From the NCBI GenBank assembly GCA_937889485.1, contig CALAPG010000416.1, positions 1 to 5,601 of the forward strand: 5,601 bases of DNA, written 5' to 3'. A program made the position numbers and the translations under genes. Of the stretch, positions 1 to 5,601 are shown one piece after another (the first letter of the stretch is position 1; every line of letters starts with the position of its first letter). This DNA is from an uncultured Moraxella sp. (GTDB taxonomy: Bacteria > Pseudomonadota > Gammaproteobacteria > Pseudomonadales > Moraxellaceae). The notes under the pieces were generated by a model. That model saw only the letters and a program-made list of their open reading frames with translations. It was not told where the DNA came from and did not search any database.

Positions 1-265
1 CAGGTGTCTTCCATTTTACAGCCGTTCCCCAAACGACTGGGCGGACAATACGCCAAGGCCAAAAGCCAAATCGTTGGCTGGCATTATAGTTAATGACGAC
101 GTTACCACCGACTTGATGTGCACGCTCAGCAAAACGCGGATAGAGTTCAACCACGCTGCCATAAGTGCCTTTAGCGACTTTGATGCGCTTTTTGATTTCA
201 AATTGAGTTGAATCAGGTGTGCCTTTGATTGCGCAAACATGAAGTGCTGGCTGAGTTGTTGCTAC
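1..265 (-). CDS. Partial small conserved protein, N-terminus missing, C-terminus off the left edge
   Basis: The convincing minus-strand frame runs from just after a stop codon at 266-268 to the window edge. It contains HVCAIKGTPDST, then KGTYGSVVELYPRFAERA, then GNVVINYNASQRFGF followed by WPWRIVRPVVWGTAVKW. I associate this pattern, with its Asn-Ala-Ser-Gln-Arg-Phe-Gly-Phe-Trp-Pro-Trp core, with small, probably exported proteins of Acinetobacter and relatives, but I know no function. The overlapping frame that starts with ATG at 240 is a shadow: it reads through the same bases without these motifs. No ATG, GTG or TTG lies between the stop at 266-268 and the conserved part, and no signal peptide or lipobox precedes it, although an ATTQPAL stretch looks like the start of a mature lipoprotein. 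The 5' end is therefore probably lost at a rearrangement or assembly join. Seen: the frame and motifs. Inferred: family and truncation. Confidence 0.55.
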
Positions 266-309
266 TTATTTTAGTCGCGATTGGTTGGATAAATTTTGTT
301 GAGTTATAA
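229..309 (+). other. Possible C-terminal tail of a plus-strand membrane protein gene
   Basis: A plus-strand frame that opens after a stop at 226-228 encodes about 26 residues ending in LAELLLLILVAIGWINFVEL and a TAA at 307-309. The run of Leu, Ile and Val followed by Gly-Trp looks like a transmembrane helix at the end of a protein. It ends shortly before the bidirectional terminator, where a gene convergent with pckG would be expected to stop. It overlaps the 5' part of the minus-strand fragment, so the two cannot both be intact. No ribosome binding site supports it as an independent small gene. It may equally be chance in AT-rich DNA. Confidence 0.22.
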
Positions 310-324
310 AGTTTTAAAATTATA

Positions 325-362
325 AATAGATTAAAAAAAGACCGCTTACGCGGTCTTTTTTG
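325..362 (-). terminator. Bidirectional intrinsic terminator downstream of pckG
   Basis: GACCGC and GCGGTC form a perfect 6-bp stem around a TTAC loop, flanked by an A-run on the left (about 334-340) and a T-run on the right (about 355-360). Read on the minus strand the hairpin is followed by seven T, 14 bases after the pckG stop. It works equally well on the plus strand for any gene ending near 309. Confidence 0.88.
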
Positions 363-376
363 GCTTAATTTAAAGA

Positions 377-2227
377 TTAAGCAGATTGCTTAACAGCATC
401 TAAAAGTTCGTTTTGGCGAGCTTTAAGTGCAGCTGGTAGGCGTTCACCAAGTTTGTCGAATAGTTCAGTATGGCTTTCAAGCTCTTTGATCCATTGATCT
501 TTGTCTTGAGAAGTCACAAGGTCAAACTGGGCTTTAGTGAAGTCAGAACCTGTCCAGTTCAACTGTTCATAAGTTGGAACTAAACCAATTGGTGTTTCAA
601 CTGCATCAGCACGGCCTTCACAACGGTCAATGATCCACTCAAGAACACGCATGTTTTGACCGAAACCAGGCCATACGAAGTTGCCTTCAGCATCACGACG
701 GAACCAGTTTACATTGAAGATTTTTGGTAATTTGTTACCAGCAGCTTCTGCTTTAGCGCCAACTTCTTGACCAAGTTGTAACCAGTGACCGAAGTAATCA
801 GCCATGTTATAACCAGCGAAAGGAAGCATTGCAAATGGGTCACGGCGAACAATACCTTGTTGACCAACAGCAGCAGCAGTTGTTTCTGAACCCATTGTTG
901 CAGCTTTATAAACGCCATCAACCCAGTCAAAAGCTTCAGTTACTAAAGGTACTGTATCTGCACGACGACCACCGAAGATGAATGCAGAGATTGGTACACC
1001 TGCTGGATTTTCCCAGTCAGCATCAATAGAAGGGCATTGACCAGCTGAAACTGTAAAGCGAGCATTTGGATGAGCCGCTTTTTCACCTTCAACGTGAGGC
1101 TGACCTTTCCAGTTGGTTAAGTTTGCTGGAACTTCTTTAGAAAGACCTTCCCACCAAATTTCACCGTTATCTGTTACAGCAACGTTCGTATAGATAACAT
1201 CTTTAGTTAATGTCGCCATACAGTTCGGGTTGGTTTTGGTATTTGTACCAGGTGCAACACCGAAGAAACCCGCTTCTGGATTGATTGCATATAAACGACC
1301 ATCTTCACCTGGTTTGATCCAAGCAATATCGTCACCTACAGTTTCAATCTTCCAACCTTCATAACCTGCTGGTGGAATCAACATAGCAAAGTTGGTTTTA
1401 CCACACGCTGAAGGGAACGCCGCCGCCACAAAATGTTTTTGACCTTGTGGATTGGTCACCCCCAAAATCAGCATATGTTCGGCAAGCCAACCTTGCTCAC
1501 GACCCATAGCAGAAGCAATGCGTAGTGCTAGGCATTTTTTACCTAATAAGGCATTGCCACCGTAGCCTGAGCCATATGACCAAATTTCGCGGGTTTCTGG
1601 GTAATGTACAATATACTTGGTATCGCTACAAGGCCACTTCACATCTGCCTCACCCGCTGCTAATGGTTTGCCAACACTATGCACACAAGGGACAAACTCA
1701 CCATCACTGCCTAAAATATCATAGACCGCTTTACCCATACGCGCCATGCGTTTCATGTTGACCACTACATAAGGCGAGTCAGACAGCTCAATACCAATAT
1801 GCGCGATTGGGCTACCTAATGGTCCCATGCTAAAAGGAATCACATACATGGTGCGTCCACGCATACAGCCTTCAAACAGACCTGACAAGGTTTGGCGCAT
1901 CTCACTAGGTTCTGCCCAGTTATTCGTTGCGCCAGCATCGGTCTGGTTTTGGCTGCAAATAAACGTGCGACCTTCAACCCGTGCCACGTCAGTTGGGTCA
2001 GAGCAAGCAAGGTAAGAGTTTGGGCGGTGTTGCTCATTGAGTTTGACCATGGTACCTTGGTCACACATTTGTTGCAGTAAACGCTGGTCTTCTTCCTCAG
2101 AGCCATCACACCATTCAATGCGGTCTGGCTGGGTCAGCGTAGCAATCTGTTTTACCCAATCAATAATGCCTTGGTGTTTGACAAAACTGGGAATATTATC
2201 AAATAGTTGAGAAGAAATAGTTGACAT
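377..2227 (-). CDS. pckG: Phosphoenolpyruvate carboxykinase (GTP)
   Basis: This enzyme converts oxaloacetate and GTP to phosphoenolpyruvate, CO2 and GDP, the cytosolic entry step of gluconeogenesis. The 616 residues match the usual length of the GTP-dependent family. Visible in order: substrate-loop [14 protein letters not shown] (218-231), the P-loop with the reactive cysteine FPSACGKTN (271-279), metal-site VGDD (297-300), NPNCM (333-337), nucleotide-site FIFGGRR (416-422), the lid region before RRDPFAM (461-467), NWFRRD (507-512) and [15 protein letters not shown] (517-531). The ATG at 2225-2227 is preceded by GGAG with 6 bases between. The enzyme appears complete and functional. Odd: third-position GC is about 44% over the codons at 1381-2160 but about 28% over 481-1380 (hand counts), so the gene may be a mosaic joined near the P-loop. 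An intrinsic terminator sits only 29 bases before the start codon, so expression needs a promoter right there or read-through. Confidence 0.97.
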   Translation of the reverse strand: MSTISSQLFDNIPSFVKHQGIIDWVKQIATLTQPDRIEWCDGSEEEDQRLLQQMCDQGTMVKLNEQHRPNSYLACSDPTDVARVEGRTFICSQNQTDAGATNNWAEPSEMRQTLSGLFEGCMRGRTMYVIPFSMGPLGSPIAHIGIELSDSPYVVVNMKRMARMGKAVYDILGSDGEFVPCVHSVGKPLAAGEADVKWPCSDTKYIVHYPETREIWSYGSGYGGNALLGKKCLALRIASAMGREQGWLAEHMLILGVTNPQGQKHFVAAAFPSACGKTNFAMLIPPAGYEGWKIETVGDDIAWIKPGEDGRLYAINPEAGFFGVAPGTNTKTNPNCMATLTKDVIYTNVAVTDNGEIWWEGLSKEVPANLTNWKGQPHVEGEKAAHPNARFTVSAGQCPSIDADWENPAGVPISAFIFGGRRADTVPLVTEAFDWVDGVYKAATMGSETTAAAVGQQGIVRRDPFAMLPFAGYNMADYFGHWLQLGQEVGAKAEAAGNKLPKIFNVNWFRRDAEGNFVWPGFGQNMRVLEWIIDRCEGRADAVETPIGLVPTYEQLNWTGSDFTKAQFDLVTSQDKDQWIKELESHTELFDKLGERLPAALKARQNELLDAVKQSA

Positions 2228-2233
2228 GTCACA

Positions 2234-2237
2234 CTCC
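2234..2237 (-). promoter_or_regulatory. Ribosome binding site of pckG
   Basis: On the minus strand GGAG lies 6 bases before the ATG at 2225-2227. It fixes the start of pckG; no competing in-frame start has a comparable site. Confidence 0.7.
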
Positions 2238-2256
2238 GAAGTGATCTCTTAACGCT

Positions 2257-2295
2257 AAAAAAACAAAAACCACCAGTAAGCAGGCTTACTCGTGG
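2257..2295 (-). terminator. Intrinsic terminator in front of pckG
   Basis: On the minus strand CCAC and AGTAAG pair with CTTACT and GTGG around a CCTG loop, with one G/G mismatch between the two stem halves. The stem is followed by TTTTTG and seven further T. The stop codon of the small upstream reading frame (2286-2288) lies in the left arm, so it probably ends that gene. It is also only 29 bases before the pckG ATG and would act as a barrier or attenuator for transcripts entering pckG from upstream. Confidence 0.8.
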
Positions 2296-2480
2296 TAACA
2301 ATCATCAAAACAATAATCAAAAAATGGTACAAGGCGCCATAAGTTAAATGCGCAACAAAATGGGGTCAATATAACCAAGAAAAACGTCAAACTGGCGTTG
2401 GTAAAACTGGTGAATTTTTTTCCCGTCACGGTGCCTTTAGGCTTACAAATTATGGCAAGCCCAATGAAGGGTGGTAACAT
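2286..2480 (-). CDS. Probable small two-helix membrane protein, unknown function
   Basis: A minus-strand frame of 64 residues from the ATG at 2478-2480 (88 if a TTG at 2550-2552 is used) reads MLPPFIGLAIICKPKG, a short polar turn with TGKKF, then SLTFFLVILTPFCCAFNLW and a C-terminus rich in aromatic residues. That gives two hydrophobic helices separated by a basic loop. Codon use looks gene-like, with varied third positions at Gly, Thr, Ala and Pro codons. The stop falls in the left arm of an intrinsic terminator and a fair promoter lies upstream, as expected of a one-gene transcript. Weak points: no good Shine-Dalgarno before the ATG, and the TTG has only GGAAA close by. I recognise no family. 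The overlapping plus-strand frame (2398-2673) lacks comparable support. Confidence 0.5.
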   Translation of the reverse strand: MLPPFIGLAIICKPKGTVTGKKFTSFTNASLTFFLVILTPFCCAFNLWRLVPFFDYCFDDCYHE

Positions 2481-2574
2481 CAAAAAAATTGTACTAGCAA
2501 AGTTTCGCACAGCTATTTTTTTACGTAATTTAATGAGGCTATTAAACCACAATTTCCAAAAAAAATTTAGTCAT

Positions 2575-2602
2575 ATTTTACAAGAAACACTACATATGCC
2601 AA
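2575..2602 (-). promoter_or_regulatory. Candidate sigma-70 promoter upstream of the small membrane protein gene
   Basis: On the minus strand TTGGCA (2597-2602) and TAAAAT (2575-2580) are separated by 16 bases. Transcription would start near 2568 and run into the small gene and then the terminator before pckG. It is the best -35/-10 pair I see in the hemB-pckG gap, but AT-rich DNA yields such matches by chance. Confidence 0.4.
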
Positions 2603-2666
2603 TTTTTATGCAAAACAGACGATTATTCAAAAAGAAGTTTGGTTGTAGTTGGTGGGTAGTTGGCAC

Positions 2667-2687
2667 TGGGTGAACCACGTTCACCCA
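2667..2687. terminator. Perfect palindrome behind hemB, possible 3'-end hairpin
   Basis: TGGGTGAAC (2667-2675) and GTTCACCCA (2679-2687) form an uninterrupted 9-bp stem with a 3-base loop, starting 14 bases after the hemB stop codon. No T-run follows on either strand, so it is not a classical intrinsic terminator. It may protect the hemB mRNA 3' end, aid factor-dependent termination, or bind a protein. CACTGGG occurs on both sides (2664-2670 and 2691-2697). Confidence 0.35.
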
Positions 2688-2701
2688 ATACACTGGGTTT
2701 G

Positions 2702-3718
<1,017 letters not shown>

Positions 3719-3736
3719 TTATCAAACAGCAAAGAA

Positions 3737-3744
3737 ATTTTATA
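3737..3744 (-). promoter_or_regulatory. Candidate -10 element for hemB
   Basis: The minus strand carries overlapping TATAAA (3739-3744) and TAAAAT (3737-3742) about 30 bases before the hemB ATG. No good -35 is visible at the right distance, so this is only the most likely -10 in the 112-base divergent region. Confidence 0.3.
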
Positions 3745-3763
3745 AGGATAATGGTTTGAAATT

Positions 3764-3772
3764 TGCTAAAAT
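3764..3772 (+). promoter_or_regulatory. Candidate extended -10 promoter for the thioesterase gene
   Basis: TGCTAAAAT fits an extended -10 (TG, one base, then TAAAAT at 3767-3772). The -35 region is poor, which is tolerated by extended -10 promoters. Predicted start near 3779 leaves a leader of about 40 bases before the GTG. Confidence 0.4.
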
Positions 3773-3807
3773 AGTGCATTTTTTAAAAGGTTATTTTATC
3801 ACAATCT

Positions 3808-3813
3808 AGGAGG
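3808..3813 (+). promoter_or_regulatory. Strong Shine-Dalgarno that fixes a GTG start
   Basis: AGGAGG is a full match to the anti-Shine-Dalgarno core and stands 5 bases before the GTG at 3819-3821. It supports the long form of the thioesterase, including its unusual acidic N-terminus, over the next in-frame ATG (residue 65). Confidence 0.8.
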
Positions 3814-3818
3814 GCTCA

Positions 3819-4415
3819 GTGACTTTAAACCCATCAAATAATGCCATTTTTAATCATGAAGACTCGATTGATCGTGACAATACCGCTATTGACAATGACG
3901 AGCATTCAGACCTGGCTAGTGAGTCACAGCTACAGTTAGACCAAGATGTTGACCACCATGCCATTGCCAAACCTTCAATAGAAACAATCGGTCATCAATT
4001 AGCAGCAATTATGGGGCAAAGCCCATTTGTGGCACATACGTTTACCCGTTTTCATTACGAAGATGGCAAAATGTGTGGCAAAGTTGATGCCAATCCGGCC
4101 TTGATTGGTAATCCCAATTTTCAAATTTTACATGGTGGTATGACAGCGACGCTGCTAGATACCATTGGCGGGCTTGAGGGAATGATTGAAATTTATCGGC
4201 GCAATCAAGGGACGTTTGAGGAGCAAACCAAAAAAGTCAAACGCTTGGCAACGGTGGATTTGCGGGTGGATTATCTGGCGCCTGGTCGTGGTAAATCTTT
4301 TATCGCCACCGCGGAAGTGATTCGCATGGGGCGCAAGGGCTGTACGACGCGCATGATGTTGGTTAATGATGAAGGCAAGGCGATTGCCCACGGCATTGCC
4401 AGTTACGCTTTCTAA
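3819..4415 (+). CDS. YigI-like hotdog-fold acyl-CoA thioesterase with acidic N-terminal extension
   Basis: The C-terminal ~145 residues match the PaaI/YigI group of hotdog thioesterases, which hydrolyse acyl-CoA to free acid and CoA in the cytoplasm. Visible: FQILHGGMTATLLDTIGGL (101-119), with His105 and the likely catalytic Asp114, and RLATVDLRVDYLAPGRG (142-158), both very close in pattern to E. coli YigI, which acts on medium and long acyl chains. The substrate here is inferred only. The first ~50 residues are extra compared with YigI (about 155 residues), rich in Asp, Glu, Asn and Ser (for example EDSIDRDNTAIDNDEHSD) and probably disordered. The GTG start is well supported by AGGAGG. The gene diverges from hemB and ends in a terminator shared with the efflux gene; no functional link to either is evident. 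Confidence 0.88.
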   Translation: MTLNPSNNAIFNHEDSIDRDNTAIDNDEHSDLASESQLQLDQDVDHHAIAKPSIETIGHQLAAIMGQSPFVAHTFTRFHYEDGKMCGKVDANPALIGNPNFQILHGGMTATLLDTIGGLEGMIEIYRRNQGTFEEQTKKVKRLATVDLRVDYLAPGRGKSFIATAEVIRMGRKGCTTRMMLVNDEGKAIAHGIASYAF

Positions 4416-4442
4416 AAAAACCCACCTTGTTGTGGGTTTTTT
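4415..4442. terminator. Bidirectional intrinsic terminator between thioesterase and efflux genes
   Basis: AAAAAACCCAC (4415-4425) and GTGGGTTTTTT (4432-4442) pair around a CTTGTT loop. The plus-strand side begins on the last base of the thioesterase stop codon. On the minus strand the same hairpin ends in a T-run 21 bases after the efflux gene stop, so it serves both convergent genes. Confidence 0.87.
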
Positions 4443-4463
4443 ATGATGTTTTTAGGGTGGGTT

Positions 4464-5480
4464 TTAATGCCTTGGTGTCTCTGCGGTATCGGACTGTTTT
4501 GGCGTTAGTACACGGTTGATTTTTTGACTGACGTTTTCATATTTTGGGGTAGGGGTGACAAGCGCCACATCACGACTTACCCCACCGCCTAGCGCTTGAT
4601 ATAGCTGAATTTGGCTAATAAGCTGTGATTGTTGGGTGTTTAAAATACTTTGCTGTGCGTTATAGATGGCTCGTTGCGCATCTAATACCCCTAGATAGTT
4701 GTCTAATCCCGCCTTAAAACGCGCTACTTCAATTTGATAGTATTTTTGATTTGCCGCCAAGGCGCGGTTATAAGATGCCAGTTGCTGATCAAGGGTGGCA
4801 CGCGTGGCAAATACTTCATTGACATCGTGAAAAGCAGTTTGGATGGCTTTTTCATAATTCACTACCGCCGCATTTTGGCGGATTTGTGCCAAATCCACAT
4901 TGGCGCGCAAACGCCCTGCGTTGAAAATCGGCACACTGATGCTGGGCACCAAGCTCCAGATGCCATTGCCACTGCTGAACAATTGATTGAATTCGTTGCT
5001 GGCTGTGCCCACGCTGGCGGTTAAAGCGATGCGGGGAAAAAATGCGGCGCGGGCGGCCTGTATGTCTGCATGTGCCGCTTGCAATTGGTGTTCGGCGGCA
5101 ATGATTTCAGGGCGATTGAGCAGCAAATCCGATGGCGTACCCGCTAGCACGGCTTGGCTGACAAAGTGTTGCGTGTCCAAGCGGCCTGTAACATTGGATA
5201 CGGGTTCTCCCACCAATACCGCAAGCATGTGCATATGCTTGTCACGCTGTTGCTGCAATTGCTGCAGCAAGGTATCAGCGTTGCTGAGTAAGGTTTGCGC
5301 CTGCACATACTCGGTTTTCGCCCCCGAGCCCACTTCAAAACGGCGCTTGAAGATGCGCACCGATTCTTGAAACGTGGCGCGCGACTGTGTGGCCAAGGCA
5401 ATGCGTTCATCCAATTCCGCCAAGGCCAAATATTGATTGCTCACTTGGCTCATGATGCTGTTTCGCACAGCCAAGGCATT
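4464..5480 (-). CDS. Efflux outer-membrane channel, NodT/OprM family, 5'-truncated
   Basis: This is the C-terminal ~336 residues of a TolC-like outer-membrane factor that forms the exit duct of a tripartite RND pump. Numbering from the TTG at 5474, one sees an alpha-helical stretch [13 protein letters not shown] (15-27), LNRPEI (119-124), [17 protein letters not shown] (140-156), [19 protein letters not shown] (173-191), [20 protein letters not shown] (253-272) and LYQALGGG (291-298), the standard order for the OEP repeats. Family members are normally about 450-490 residues with a signal peptide or lipobox, so roughly 130 N-terminal residues are missing. The TTG is not a real start: the coding pattern ([10 protein letters not shown]) continues upstream to about 5480-5487 and then breaks at GC-rich foreign sequence with an in-frame stop near 5497-5499. 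Pump partner genes that usually sit upstream are absent. Cognate pump and substrates cannot be told. Confidence 0.93.
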   Translation of the reverse strand, partial: NALAVRNSIMSQVSNQYLALAELDERIALATQSRATFQESVRIFKRRFEVGSGAKTEYVQAQTLLSNADTLLQQLQQQRDKHMHMLAVLVGEPVSNVTGRLDTQHFVSQAVLAGTPSDLLLNRPEIIAAEHQLQAAHADIQAARAAFFPRIALTASVGTASNEFNQLFSSGNGIWSLVPSISVPIFNAGRLRANVDLAQIRQNAAVVNYEKAIQTAFHDVNEVFATRATLDQQLASYNRALAANQKYYQIEVARFKAGLDNYLGVLDAQRAIYNAQQSILNTQQSQLISQIQLYQALGGGVSRDVALVTPTPKYENVSQKINRVLTPKQSDTAETPRH

Positions 5481-5481
5481 G

Positions 5482-5601
5482 GCCTCGCTGGCCCATTACT
5501 TCGGCCGCATTCAGGCATTGTGGAAGCCGGTGGCGACCGAAGAGGCGTTCGAGATCGTGCGCCGCCGGCTGTTCCAGCTGGTCGATGCCTGGCTCGCCGG
5601 C
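5482..5601 (+). CDS. Internal fragment of a DUF499-like ATPase, open at both ends
   Basis: The plus frame reads 40 residues without a stop to the window edge, containing [20 protein letters not shown] and then [16 protein letters not shown]. The Arg-Ile followed by Trp-Lys-Pro-Val and the Glu-Ile-Val-Arg-Arg-Arg-Leu-Phe pattern remind me of large DUF499 AAA-type ATPases, which occur next to DUF1156 DNA methylases in putative defence loci. This is recall, not a search. GC is about 68% over these bases against about 52% in the preceding 120, and third positions are almost all G or C. The frame remains open leftwards to 5437 with two ATG codons (5452 and 5455), but that part is antisense to the efflux gene and is not its true start. 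Confidence 0.45.

Noticed and set aside
16..240. Minus-strand reading frame of 74 codons starting with ATG at 240
   Set aside because: The neighbouring frame on the same strand carries the conserved FGFWPWRIVRP-type protein, so this one is a frame-shifted shadow despite its ATG.
865..885. CAGCAGCAG run suggestive of a triplet repeat
   Set aside because: It is the antisense of the TTAAAV segment in the pckG lid region, encoded by several GCT codons in a row.
2398..2673. Plus-strand frame of 91 codons in the hemB-pckG gap
   Set aside because: It has no ribosome binding site, runs antisense to a frame with better gene properties, and its product shows no recognisable pattern.
5220..5275. Inverted repeat AAGCAT/ATGCTT and TTGCTGCA-type repeats
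   Set aside because: They lie in the coding sequence of the efflux channel and follow from its Gln-Leu-rich helix and His-Met-His segment; no regulatory role is indicated.
4987..5370. Plus-strand Cys-rich frame of 127 codons antisense to the efflux gene
   Set aside because: Its cysteines arise from complementing Gln and Ala codons of the real minus-strand gene; there is no ribosome binding site or family pattern.
5472..5474. TTG as a true start of the efflux channel gene
   Set aside because: No Shine-Dalgarno precedes it, the protein would lack its signal sequence and about 130 residues, and family-like coding continues upstream of it; it is simply the first possible start after a junction.

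Overview
The window looks like Moraxellaceae chromosome (Moraxella/Faucicola osloensis or a close relative is my best guess, made from protein style and moderate GC, not from a search). It carries ordinary housekeeping genes: pckG (GTP-type PEP carboxykinase), hemB (porphobilinogen synthase), a YigI-like acyl-CoA thioesterase, and the C-terminal two thirds of a NodT/OprM-type outer-membrane efflux channel. No complete new biological system is visible. What is unusual is the patchwork character of the sequence.

Layout, left to right. Bases 1-265 hold part of a minus-strand gene for a small conserved protein, cut off at the window edge and without a visible N-terminus. Bases 229-309 may be the tail of a plus-strand gene. 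A bidirectional terminator (about 325-362) follows, then pckG on the minus strand (377-2227). The 474-base gap between pckG and hemB holds a probable small two-helix membrane protein gene (minus), its candidate promoter, an intrinsic terminator just before pckG, and a perfect palindrome behind hemB. hemB (2702-3706, minus) and the thioesterase gene (3819-4415, plus) diverge from a 112-base promoter region. The thioesterase gene converges on the efflux gene (4464 to about 5480, minus) across a bidirectional terminator. The last ~120 bases are GC-rich and encode, on the plus strand, an unrelated fragment resembling DUF499-type ATPases.

Three places look like joins between DNAs of different origin: about 229-268 (two partial genes abut), about 1380-1440 inside pckG (third-position GC changes from about 44% to about 28% at the conserved P-loop), and about 5470-5495 (efflux gene breaks into GC-rich DNA). 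All three fit a chimeric metagenomic or mixed-culture assembly. Homologous recombination (pckG) or real insertion (right edge) cannot be excluded from sequence alone.

Functionally the genes are independent: pckG serves gluconeogenesis, hemB tetrapyrrole synthesis, the thioesterase acyl-CoA turnover, and the outer-membrane channel multidrug export. Nothing suggests they form one operon, since terminators or divergent promoters separate most of them.
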